From positions 806,001 to 870,000 of the forward strand of contig CM082594.2 of the NCBI GenBank assembly GCA_040954595.2: DNA of 64,000 nucleotides, in the 5' to 3' direction. Each line of letters opens with the position of its first letter. Positions within the stretch are counted from its first letter, which is position 1. Of the stretch, positions 1-11,349 are shown piece after piece. Both the position numbers and the translations under genes were made by a program. Under the pieces are notes generated by a model that worked only from the letters and a program-made list of their open reading frames with translations, was not told where the DNA came from and made no database searches. Source of the DNA: Balanoglossus misakiensis. Taxonomy: Eukaryota > Hemichordata.

Positions 1-724
1 TACGCGTGTTTCCGCTCTAAAGTGCCGGGGCTTCAGCTAAACCAGGCCGTAGGAAATCCGACGTAATCACCGTTGATAACTTACGCCAGTCTGTGTCATA
101 TAGAGCCGGTGCACCAGCCGAGTCACGCCGTAGGAAATCTGACTTGATCAACGTGGTCAATGTACGCCTGTTTCTGCTCTAGAGTGCCGGGGCTTCAGCT
201 GAGCCAGGCCGTAGGAAACCCGACGTGATTACCGTTGTTAACTTACGCCAGTCTGTGTCCTATATATAGTGCCGGGGCATCAGCCGTGCCAGGCCGAAGG
301 AAATGTGAGTAGATCAACGTGGTCTCTGTACGCGTGTTTCTGCTCTAGAGTGTCAGGGCTTTAGCAAAGCCATGCCGTAGGAAATCTGACTTGATCAACG
401 TTGCTAGCGAACGCTAGTGTCTGTCATAGTGTGCCGGGGTTTTAGTCGAGCCAAGCCGTAGGAGATCAGACTTGATCAACGTGGTCTCTGTACGCGTGTT
501 TCTGCTCTAGAGTGCCGGGGCTTTATCCAACCCATGCCGTTGAAAATCTGACTTGATCACCGTTGCTAACGTACGCTAGTGTCTGTCATATTGTGACGAG
601 ATTTAGCCGAGCCAGGCCGTAGAAAAATCGACTTGTTCAACGTTATCAGTGTGCAACTGTTTCTGCTCTAGAGTGTCAGGGTTTTAGCCGACTTATGCTG
701 TAGGAAATCTGAGTTGATGAACGG
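1..724. repeat. 81-bp monomer array (end of a truncated macrosatellite unit)
   Basis: Nine monomers whose GCCGTAGG-like landmark lies at 46, 127, 208, 293, 374, 455, 536, 616 and 697, so the spacing is 80-85 and usually 81 bp. Two types alternate for most of the array: one carries TTTCTGCTCTAGAGTG, the other GTCTGTCATAGTGTG or GTCTGTGTCATATAGAG. The real higher-order unit is therefore a dimer of about 162 bp. The unit's upstream part lies outside the window. Confidence 0.9.
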
Positions 725-769
725 GAATTCAATGTTAGAAAACCCGTGTGGAAAGTATCTCTACCCGTT

Positions 770-1606
770 TGAAACTAAGAAAAGAATTTATTCTTATTTA
801 TTTTGTAAAAAAGACAATTTTTCGAAAAAAAGTTGAAAATGGTAATTTTGTCTTGGGTGATTCAAATTATACCACATTTTCTGGAATTTGCAGCACTTTT
901 TACAAGAGAACGACACTTCATGCTCCATAATATTTCCGAAAATGAAGAAAAGAGTTTATTTTTTATGATTTTTTAAAAATGTACCATTTTGTCAAAATAT
1001 GGCCAAAATGGCTATTTTTTCTTGAATTCCGTCAATATCTCTGCATTTTTGGAGTGGTCGAAAGTTTTAACATACAATCAACATGTCATATATGATCAGG
1101 GCACCAAATTCGAAGAACGAAGGTTTTTTTATTTTATTTTTCTAAAAATGACATTTTCAAGAAAAATTTGGTAAAACGCAATTTTGTCTGCAGTGAGCCA
1201 AATTAGACGGTCTTTTGTGGAATTTGTATCGATATATATATACGAAGAGCATTCTATACTCCATCAGATTTCCGAAAATGTAGAAAACAGGTATTTTTTG
1301 TAATTTTCAAAAATTTACAATTTTGACCAAATTGTGGTTAAAATTGTTATTTTCGTGTTAAATGCCGCCAGTGTCACTGCTTTTAAAAGTCATAAAAACT
1401 TTTAACATGCAAGCAATTGCTTATATATGATCAGGCCACCGAATTAAAAAAATAAAGAATGTTTTGCCTAAAAATGACCTTTTTGGTGCAAAAACGAATA
1501 AAACGCAATTTTGTATTAAATCAGCTCATTCAGAGTGCATTTTTTATAATCAGCACCATTTTTACATATATTGGAAATTTCATACATCATCAGATATCCA
1601 AATATG
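770..1606. repeat. AT-rich core made of about five diverged 167-bp monomers (A-B-A-B-A)
   Basis: The core has internal periodicity. The landmark TTTCCGAAAATG is at 933 and 1269, with a variant TATCCAAATATG at 1595 (spacing 336 and 326). The interleaved landmark ATATGATCAGG is at 1090 and 1425 (spacing 335). Type A monomers carry AAAACGCAATTTTGT-like and CATACATC/CATGCTCC-like motifs; type B monomers carry GAATTCCGTCAATATC / GAATGCCGCCAGTGTC and TTTTAACATACAA. The core is therefore about 2.5 copies of an ancient dimer of about 335 bp. The same organisation is visible in every unit of the array. Confidence 0.75.
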
Positions 1607-1681
1607 AAAAAATGATTTAGATTTTAGATGATTGTCCAAAATTAGCTGATATCTAATAAATGTAGTATTGAACCGTTCTGT

Positions 1682-1698
1682 CCCCCCCCCCCCCCCCC
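1682..1698. repeat. Poly-C tract (C17) of macrosatellite unit 1
   Basis: A run of 17 C after CCGTTCTGT. The same site in later units reads C11-T-C4, C13, C14, C10, C10-A-C4-T-C4, C12, C7, C13 and C13. The tract separates the AT-rich core from the GC-richer half in every unit. On the minus strand it is a G-run. Confidence 0.95.
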
Positions 1699-2779
1699 TA
1701 CATTATATGCGGTACGCCGATGTCAGCTTACCCGGCAGTACTGCAGGCCGTGCCCCCAAATAACGTCGGTGTTTGAAACGCCCTGGTTAAATTCGGGCTT
1801 TCTCTATAAATTGACAGGCAATAATACAGTCCTACCCGAACAAATGTCGAGTGTTGACCCGCTGTGACTTTCCCTCTTCGGTTTGACCGACTTAGCCAAC
1901 GTCTTTGTACTAATGTGTCGGGTCTTTTGCAGAGCCAGGCCGAAGGAAATCCGACTTGATCACCGTTGCTAACGAACGCTAGTGTCTGTCATGGTGTGCC
2001 GGGGTTTTAGTCGAGCCAGGCCGTAGGAGATCTGACTTGATCATCGTGGTCAATGTACGCGTGTTTCCGCTCTAAAGTGCCGGGGCTTCAGCTAAACCAT
2101 GCCGTAGGAAATCCGACGTAATCACCGTTGATAACTTACGCCAGTCTGTGTCATATAGAGCCGGTGCACCAGCCGAGTCACGCCGTAGGAAATCTGACTT
2201 GATCAACGTGGTCAATGTACGCCTGTTTCTGCTCTAGAGTGCCGGGGCTTCAGCTGAGCCAGGCCGTAGGAAACCCGACGTGATTACCGTTGTTAACTTA
2301 CGCCAGTCTGTGTCCTATATATAGTGCCGGGGCATCAGCCGTGCCAGGCCGAAGGAAATGTGAGTAGATCAACGTGGTCTCTGTACGCGTGTTTCTGCTC
2401 TAGAGTGTCAGGGCTTTAGCAAAGCCATGCCGTAGGAAATCTGACTTGATCAACGTTGCTAACGAACGCTAGTGTCTGTCATAGTGTGCCGGGGTTTTAG
2501 TCGAGCCAAGCCGTAGGAGATCAGACTTGATCAACGTGGTCTCTGTACGCGTGTTTCTGCTCTAGAGTGCCGGGGCTTTATCCAACCCATGCCGTTGAAA
2601 ATCTGACTTGATCACCGTTGCTAACGTACGCTAGTGTCTGTCATATTGTGACGAGATTTAGCCGAGCCAGGCCGTAGAAAAATCGACTTGTTCAACGTTA
2701 CCAGTGTGCAACTGTTTCTGCTCTAGAGTGTCAGGGTTTTAGCCGACTTGTGCTGTAGGAAATCTGAGTTGATGAACGG

Positions 2780-5193
2780 GAATTCAATGTTAGAAAACCC
2801 GTGTGTAAAGTATCTCTACCCGTTTGAAACTAAGAAAAGAATTTATTCTTATTTATTTTGTAAAACAAGACAATTTTTCGAAAAAAAGTCGAAAATGGTA
2901 ATTTTGTCTTGGGTCATTCAAATTATACCGCCTTTTCTGGAATTTGCAGCACTTTTTACAAGAGAACGACACTTCATGCTCCATAATATTTCCGAAAATG
3001 AAGAAAAGAGTTAATTTTTTATGATTTTTTAAAAAATTACCATTTTTGTCAAAATATGGCCAAAATGGCTATTTTTTCTTGAATTCCGTCAATATCTCTG
3101 CATTTTTGGAGTGGTCGAAAGTTTTAACATACAATCAACATGTCATATATGATCAGGGCACCAAATTCGAAGAACAAAGTTTTTTTTAGTTTTTTTTCTA
3201 AAAATGACATTTTCAAGGAACATTTGGTAAAACGCAATTTTGTCTGCAGTGAGCCAAATTAGATTGTCTTTTGTGGAATTTGTATCGATATATACATACG
3301 AAGAGCATTCTCTACTCCATCAGATTTCCGAAAATGTAGAAAACAGGTATTTTTTGTAATTTTCAAAAATTTACCATTTTGACCAAATTATGGCTAAAAT
3401 TGTTATTTTCGTGTTGAATGCCGCCAGTGTCACTGCTTTTAAAAGTCATAAAAACTTTTAACATACAAGCAATTGTTTATATATGATCAGGTCACCGAAT
3501 TAAAAAAAATAAAGAATGTTTGGCCTAAAAATGACCTTTTTGGTGCAAAAACGAATAAAACGCAATTTTGTATTAAATAACCTCATTCAGAGTGCATTTT
3601 TTTATAATCAGCACCATTTTTACATATAATGGAAATTTCATACATCACCAGATATCCAAATATGAAAAAATGATTTAGATTTTAGATGATTGTCCAAAAT
3701 TAGCTGATATCTAATAAATGTAGTATTGAACCGTTCTGTTCCCCCCCCCCCTCCCCTACATTATATGCGGTACGCCGATGTCAGCTTACCCGGCAGTACT
3801 GCAGGCCGTGCCCCCACCTAACGTCGGTGTTTGAAACGCCCTGGTTAAATTCAGGCTTTCTCTATAAATTGACAGGCAATAATGCAGTCCTACCCGAACA
3901 AATGTCGAGTGTTGACACGCTGTGACTTTCCCTCTTCGGTTTGCCCGACTTAGCCGACGTCTTTGTACTAGAGTGTCGGGTCTTTTGCAGAGTCAGGCCG
4001 AAGGAAATCCGACTTGATCACCGTTGCTAACGAACGCTAGTGTCTGTCATGGTGTGCCGGGGTTTTAGTCGAGCCAGGCCGTAGGAGATCTGACTTGATC
4101 ATCGTGGTCAATGTACGCGTGTTTCCGCTCTAAAGTGCCGGGGCTTCAGCTAAACCAGGCCGTAGGAAATCCGACGTAATCACCGTTGATAACTTACGCC
4201 AGTCTGTGTCATATAGAGCCGGTGCACCAGCCGAGTCACGCCGTAGGAAATCTGACTTGATCAACGTGGTCAATGTACGCCTGTTTCTGCTCTAGAGTGC
4301 CGGGGCTTCAGCTGAGCCAGGCCGTAGGAAACCCGACGTGATTACAGTTGTTAACTTACGCCAGTCTGTGTCCTATATATAGTGCCGGGGCATCAGCCGT
4401 GCCAGGCCGAAGGAAATGTGAGTAGATCAACGTGGTCTCTGTACGCGTGTTTCTGCTCTAGAGTGTCAGGGCTTTAGCAAAGCCATGCCGTAGGAAATCT
4501 GACTTGATCAACGTTGCTAGCGAACGCTAGTGTCTGTCATATTGTGCCGGGGTTTTAGTCGAGCCAAGCCGTAGGAGATCAGACTTGATCAACGTGGTCT
4601 CTGTACGCGTGTTTCTGCTCTTGAGTGCCGGGGCTTTATCCAAGCCATGCCGTAGAAAATCTGACTTGATCAACGTTGCTAACGAACGCTCAATATTTTT
4701 AAGCGTAATTTGAAAACATACCTTTTTACTCGGTTTTATGTGTAACGTGTTCGATTGTGTCCTTTTAACTATTTTTACCAGCCTTGTATTTTTTAATCTA
4801 CTGTTTTAGCTGTGCACAATGCGCTGAGACGTATGTGTAGCGCATTTTAAACAATTCTTAATAATAATAATAATAATAACGCTAGTGTCTGTCATAGTGT
4901 GCCGGGGTTTTAGTCGAGCCAAGCCGTAGGAGATCAGACTTCATCAACGTGGTCTCTGTACGCGTGTTTCTGCTCTAGAGTGCCGGGGCTTTATCCAAGC
5001 CATGCCGTAGAAAATCTGACTTGATCACCGTTGCTAACGTACGCTAGTGTCTGTCATATTGTGACGGAGATTTAGCCGAGCCAGGCCGTAGAAAAATCGA
5101 CTTGTTCAACGTTACCAGTGTGCAACTGTTTCTGCTCTAGAGTGTCAGGGTTTTAGCTGACTTATGCTGTAGGAAATCTGAGTTGATGAACGG
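2780..5193. repeat. Macrosatellite unit 2 (carries a LINE fragment)
   Basis: Unit of 2414 bp with core, C11-T-C4 tract near 3740 and an 81-bp array. The array is split at 4690 by a 187-bp retroposed fragment plus its 6-bp target duplication; the rest of the excess length is two additional 81-bp monomers. The ORF at 2748-3014 is repeat sequence in a chance open frame. Confidence 0.9.
4691..4877 (+). mobile_element. 5'-truncated LINE 3' end with (TAA)n tail
   Basis: A 187-bp insertion in an 81-bp monomer, flanked by the 6-bp direct repeat AACGCT (4685-4690 and 4878-4883). Sister units have the uninterrupted site. The first bases read in frame from 4692 to the TAA at 4743-4745 as NIFKRNLKTYLFTRFYV, which resembles the common carboxy end of non-LTR retrotransposon ORF2 proteins of the CR1/L2/Jockey type (F-K-x-x-L-K-T-x-L-F). 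A 3' UTR of about 110 bp and a TAA/AAT microsatellite tail follow. Truncation, tail and duplication fit target-primed reverse transcription. The clade is not assigned. Confidence 0.8.
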
Positions 5194-7246
5194 GAATTCA
5201 ATGTTAGAAAACCCGTGTGGAAAGTATCTCTTCCCGTTTGAAACTAAGAAAAGAATTTATTCTTATTTATTTTGTTAAAAAGACAATTTTTCGAAAAAAA
5301 GTCGAAAATGGTAATTTTGTCTTGGGTGATTCAAATTATACCACCTTTTCTGGAATTAGCAGCACTTTTTACAAGAGAACGACACTTCATGCTCCATAAT
5401 ATTTCCGAAAATGAAGAAAATAGTTAATGTTTTATGATTTTTTAAAAATTTACCATTTTTGTCAAAATATGGCCAAAATGGCTATTTTTTCTTGAATTCC
5501 GTCAATATCTCTGCATTTTTGGAGTGGTCGAAAGTTTTAACATACAATCAACATGTCATATATGATCAGGGCACCACATTTGAAGAACAAAGGTTTTTTT
5601 ATTTATTTTTCTAAAAATGACATTTTAAAGGAAAATTTGGTAAAACGCAATTTTGTCTGCAGTGAGCCAAATTAGACGGTCTTTTGTGGAATTTGTATCG
5701 ATATATACATACGAAGAGCATTCTATACTCCATCAGATTTCCAAAAATGTAGAAAACAGGTATTTTTTGTAATTTTCAAAAATTTACCATTTTGACCAAA
5801 TTGTGGCTAAAATTGTTATTTTCGTGTTGAATGCCGCCAGTGTCACTGCTTTTAAAAGTCATAAAAACTTTTAACATACAAGCAATTGTTTATATATGAT
5901 CAGGTCACCGAATTAAAAAAATAAAGAATGTTTTGCCTAAAAATGACCTTTTTGGTGCAAAAACGAATAAAACGCAATCTTGTATTAAATCAGTTCATTC
6001 AGAGTGCATGTTTTATAATAAGCACCAATTTTACATATAATGGAAATTTCATACATCATCAGATATCCAAATATGAAAAAATGATTTAGATTTTAGATGA
6101 TTGTCCAAAATTAGCTGATATCTAATAAATGTAGTATTGAACCGTTCTGCCCCCCCCCCCCCTTACATTATATGCGGTACGCCGATGTCAGCTTACCCGG
6201 CAGTACTGTAGGCCGTGCCCCCAACAAACGTCGGTGTTTGAAACGCCCTGGTTAAATTCGGGCTCTCTCTATAAATCGACAGGCAATAATGCAGTCCTAC
6301 CGGAACAAATGTCAAGTGTTGAACCGCTGTGACTTTCCCTGTTCGGTTTGCCCGACTTAGCCAACGTCTTTGTACTAGAGTGTCGGGTCTTTTGCAGAGC
6401 CAGGCCGAAGGAAATCCGACTTGATCACCGTTGCTAACGAACGCTAGTGTCTGTCATGGTGTGCCGGGGATTTAGTCGAGCCAGGCCGTAGGAGATCTGA
6501 CTTGATCATCGTGGTCAATGTACGCGTGTTTCCGCTCTAAAGTGCCGGGGCTTCAGCTAAACCAGGCCGTAGGAAATCCGACGTAATCACCGTTGATAAC
6601 TTACGCCAGTCTGTGTCATATAGAGCCGGTGCACCAGCCGAGTCACGCCGTAGGAAATCTGACTTGATCAACGTGGTCAATGTACGCCTGTTTCTGCTCT
6701 AGAGTGCCGGGGCTTCAGCTGAGCCAGGCCGTAAGAAAACCCGACGTGATTACCGTTGTTAACTTACGCCAGTCTGTGTCCTATATATAGTGCCGGGGCA
6801 TCAGCCGTGCCAGGCCGAAGGAAATGTGAGTAGATCAACGTGGTCTCTGTACGCGTGTTTCTGCTCTAGAGTGCCGGGGCTTTATCCAAGCCATGCCGTA
6901 GAAAATCTGACTTGATCACCGTTGCTAACGAACGCTAGTGTCTGTCATAGTGTGCCGGGGTTTTAGTCGAGCCAAGCCGTAGGAGATCAGACTTGATCAA
7001 CGTGGTCTCTGTACGCGTGTTTCTGCTCTAGAGTGCCGGGGCTTTATCCAAGCCATGCCGTAGAAAATCTGACTTGATCACCGTTGCTAACGTACGCTAG
7101 TGTCTGTCATATTGTGACGGAGATTTAGCCGAGCCAGGTCGTAGAAAAATCGACTTGTTCAACGTTACCAGTGTGCAACTGTTTCTGCTCTAGAGTGTCA
7201 GGGTTTTAGCCGACTTTTGCTGTAGGAAATCTGAGTTGATGAACGG
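5194..7246. repeat. Macrosatellite unit 3
   Basis: Complete unit of 2053 bp: core, C13 tract near 6150, linker, and 81-bp monomers from about 6400 to 7246. No insertion and no supported gene. Confidence 0.9.
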
Positions 7247-9461
7247 GAATTCAATGTTAGAAAACCCGTGTGGAAAGTATCTCTACCCGTTTGAAACTAA
7301 GAAAAGAATTTATTCTTATTTATTTTGTAAAAAAAGACAATTTTTCGAAAAAAAGTTGAAAATGGTAATTTTGTCTTGGGTGATTCAAATTATACCGCCT
7401 TTTCTGGAATTTGCAGCACTTTTTGCAAGAGAACGACACTTCATGCTCCATAATATTTCCGAAAATGAAGAAAAGAGTTAATTTTTTATGATTTTTCAAA
7501 AATTTACCATTTTTGTCAAAATATGGCGAAAATGGCTATTTTTCTTGAATTCCGTCAATATCTCTGCATTTTTGGAGTGGTCGAGAGTTTTAACATACAA
7601 TCAACATGTCATATATGATCAGGGCACCAAATTCGAAGTACAAAGGTTTTTTTATTTTTTTTTTCTAAAAATGACATTTTCAAGGAAAATTTGGTAAAAC
7701 GCAATTTTGTCTGCAGTGAGTCAAATTAGACGGTCTTTTGTGGAATTTGTATCGATATATACATACGAAGAGCATTCTATACTCCATCAGATTTCCGAAA
7801 ATGTAGAAAACAGGTATTTTTTGTAATTTTCAAAAATTTACCATTTTGACCAAATTGTGGCTAAAATTGTTATTTTCGTGTTGAATGCCGCCAGTGTCAC
7901 TGCTTTTAAAAGTCATAAAAACTTTTAACATACAAGCAATTGTTTATATATGATCAGGTCACCGAATTAAAAATATAAAGAATGTTTTGCCTAAAAATGA
8001 CCTTTTTGGTGCAAAAACGAATAAAACGCAATCTTGTATTAAATCAGTTCATTCAGAGTGCATGTTTTATAATAAGCACCATTTTTACATATAATGGAAA
8101 TTTCATACATCATCAGATATCCAAATATGAAAAAATGATTTAGATTTTAGATGATTGTCCAAAATTAGCTGATATCTAATAAATGTAGTATTGAACCGTT
8201 CTGTCCCCCCCCCCCCCCTACATTATATGCGGTACGCCGATGTCAGCTTACCCGGCAGTACTGCAGGCCGTGCCCCCAAATAACGTCGGTGTTTGAAACG
8301 CCCTGGTTAAATTCGGGCTTTCTCTATAAATTGACAGGCAATAATGCAGTCCTACCCGAACAAATGTCGAGTGTTGACCCGCTGTGACTTTCCCTCTTCG
8401 GTTTGCCCGACTTAGCCAACGTCTTTGTACTAATGTGTCGGGTCTTTTGAAGAGCCAGGCCGAAGGAAATCCGACTTGATCACCGTTGCTAACGAACGCT
8501 AGTGTCTGTCATGGTGTGCCGGGGTTTTAGTCGAGCCAGGCCGTAGGAGATCTGACTTGATCATCGCGGTCAATGTACGCGTGTTTCCGCTCTAAAGTGC
8601 CGGGGCTTCAGCTAAACCATGCCGTAGGAAATCCGGCGTAATCACCGTTGATAACTCACGCCAGTCTGTGTCATATAGAGCCGGTGCACCAGCCGAGTCA
8701 CGCCGTAGGAAATCTGACTTGATCAACGTGGTCAATGTACGCCTGTTTCTGCTCTAAAGTGCCGGGGCTTTAGCTAAACCATGCCGTAGGAAATCCGACG
8801 TAATCACCGTTGATAACTTACGCCAGTCTGTGTCATATAGAGCCGGTGCACCAGCCGAGTCACGCCGTAGGAAATCTGACTTGATCAACGTGGTCAATGT
8901 ACGCCTGTTTCTGCTCTAGAGTGCCGGGGCTTCAGCTGAGCCAGGCCGTAGGAAACCCGACGTGATTACCGTTGTTAACTTACGCCAGTCTGTGTCCTAT
9001 ATATAGTGCCGGGGCATCAGCCGTGCCAGGCCGAAGGAAATGTGAGTAGATCAACGTGGTCTCTGTACGCGTGTTTCTGCTCTAGAGTGTCAGGGCTTTA
9101 GCAAAGCCATGCCGTAGGAAATCTGACTTGATCAACGTTGCTAACGAACGCTAGTGTCTGTCATAGTGTGCCGGGGTTTTAGTCGAGCCAAGCCGTAGGA
9201 GATCAGACTTGATCAACGTGGTCTCTGTACGCGTGTTTCTGCTCTAGAGTGCCGGGGCTTTATCCAACCCATGCCGTTGAAAATCTGACTTGATCACCGT
9301 TGCTAACGTACGCTAGTGTCTGTCATATTGTGACGAGATTTAGCCGAGCCAGGCCGTAGAAAAATCGACTTGTTCAACGTTATCAGTGTGCAACTGTTTC
9401 TGCTCTAGAGTGTCAGGGTTTTAGCCGACTTATGCTGTAGGAAATCTGAGTTGATGAACGG
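7247..9461. repeat. Macrosatellite unit 4 (extra 162-bp dimer)
   Basis: Unit of 2215 bp, 162 bp longer than unit 3. In the 81-bp array the segment near 8590-8750 is repeated directly near 8754-8915 (GCTCTAAAGTGCCGGGGCTT and what follows). Growth was by exactly one A/B dimer, which supports the dimer as the unit of exchange. C14 tract near 8205. Confidence 0.9.
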
Positions 9462-11349
9462 GAATTCAATGTTAGAAAACCCGTGTGGAAAGTATCTCTA
9501 CCCGTTTGAAACTAAGAAAAGAATTTATTCTTATTTATTTTTTAAAAAAGACAATTTTTCGAAAACAAGTCGAAAATGGTAATTTTGTCTTGGGTGATTC
9601 AAATTATACCACATTTTCTGGAATTTGCAGCACTTTTTACAAGAGAACGACACTTCATGCTCCATAATATTTCCGAAAATGAAGAAAAGAGTTTATTTTT
9701 TATGATTTTTTAAAAATGTACCATTTTGTCAAAATATGACCAAAATGGCTATTTTTTCTTGAATTCCGTCAATATCTCTGCATTTTTGGAGTGGTGGAAA
9801 GTTTTAACATACAATCAGCATGTCATATATGATCAGGGCACCAAATTCGAAGAACGAAGGTTTTTTTATTTTATTTTTCTAAAAATGACATTTTCAAGGA
9901 AAATTTGGTAAAACGCAATTTTGTCTGCAGTAAGCCAAATTAGACGGTCTTTTGTGGAATTTGTATCGATATATATATACGAAGAGCGTTCTATACTCCA
10001 TCAGATTTCCGAAAATGTAGAGAACAGGTACTTTTTGTAATTTTCAAAAATTTACCATTTTGACCAAATTGTGGTTAAAATTGTTATTTTCGTGTTGAAT
10101 GCCGCCAGTGTCACTGCTTTTAAAAGTCATAAAAACTTTTAACATGCAAGCAATTGCTTATATATGATCAGGCCACCGAATTAAAAAAATAAAGAATGTT
10201 TTGCCTAAAAATGACCTTTTTGGTGCAAAAACGAATAAAACGCAATTTTTGTATTAAATCAGCTCATTCAGAGTGCATTTTTTATAATCAGCACCATTTT
10301 TACATATATTGGAAATTTCATACATCATCAGATATCCAAATATGAAAAAATGATTTAGATTTTAGATGATTGTCCAAAATTAGCTGATATCTAATAAATG
10401 TAGTATTGAACCGTTCTGTCCCCCCCCCCTACATTATATGCGGTACGCCGATGTCAGCTTACCCGGCAGTACTGCAGGCCGTGCCCCCAAATAACGTCGG
10501 TGTTTGAAACGCCCTGGTTAAATTCGGGCTTTCTCTATAAATTGACAGGCAATAATGCAGTCCTACCCGAACAAATGTCGAGTGTTGACCCGCTGTGACT
10601 TTCCCTCTTCGGTTTGCCCGACTTAGCCAACGCCTCTGTACTAATGTGTCGGGTCTTTTGCAGAGCCAGGCCGAAGGAAATCCGACTTGATCACCGTTGC
10701 TAACGAACGCTAGTGTCTGTCATGGTGTGCCGGGGTTTTAGTCGAGCCAGGCCGTAGGAGATCTGACTTGATCATCGTGGTCAATGTACGCGTGTTTCCG
10801 CTCTGAAGTGCTGGGGCTTCAGCTAAACCATGCCGTAGGAAATCCGACGTAATCACCGTTGATAACTTACGCCAGTCTGTGTCATATAGAGCCGGTGCAC
10901 CAGCCGAGTCACGCCGTAGGAAATCTGACTTGATCAACGTGGTCAATGTACGCCTGTTTCTGCTCTAGAGTGCCGGGGCTTCAGCTGAGCCAGGCCGTAG
11001 GAAACCCGACGTGATTACCGTTGTTAACTTACGCCAGTCTGTGTCCTATATATAGTGCCGGGGCATCAGCCGTGCCAGGCCGAAGGAAATGTGAGTAGAT
11101 CAACGTGGTCTCTGTACGCGTGTTTCTGCTCTAGAGTGCCGGGGCTTTATCCAAGCCATGCCGTAGAAAATCTGACTTGATCACCGTTGCTAACGTACGA
11201 TAGTGTCTGTCATATTGTGACGGAGATTTAGCCGAGCCAGGCCGTAGAAAAATCGACTTGTTCAACGTTACCAGTGTGCAACTGTTTCTGCTCTAAAGTC
11301 TCAGGGTTTTAGCCGACTTATGCTGTAGGAAATCTGAGTTGATGAACGG
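9462..11349. repeat. Macrosatellite unit 5 (shortened)
   Basis: Unit of 1888 bp with core, C10 tract near 10420 and a shorter 81-bp array of about eight monomers. It is shorter than its neighbours by roughly two 81-bp monomers. A minus-strand ORF at 10710-10946 lies in the 81-bp array and recurs at 12763-12999 only because the repeat recurs. Confidence 0.9.

Larger units (their letters stand above)
725..2779. repeat. Macrosatellite unit 1
   Basis: Complete unit of 2055 bp: AT-rich core 725 to about 1670, poly-C 1682-1698, linker to about 1935, then about ten 81-bp monomers to 2779. It serves here as the reference copy. No gene is supported; the ORFs at 748-930 and 989-1174 begin at non-ATG codons or sit in repeat DNA whose reading frame is broken in sister copies. 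Confidence 0.9.

Noticed and set aside
4860-4880. TAA microsatellite as an independent repeat
   Set aside because: It is the tail of the retroposed LINE fragment, bounded by the target duplication.
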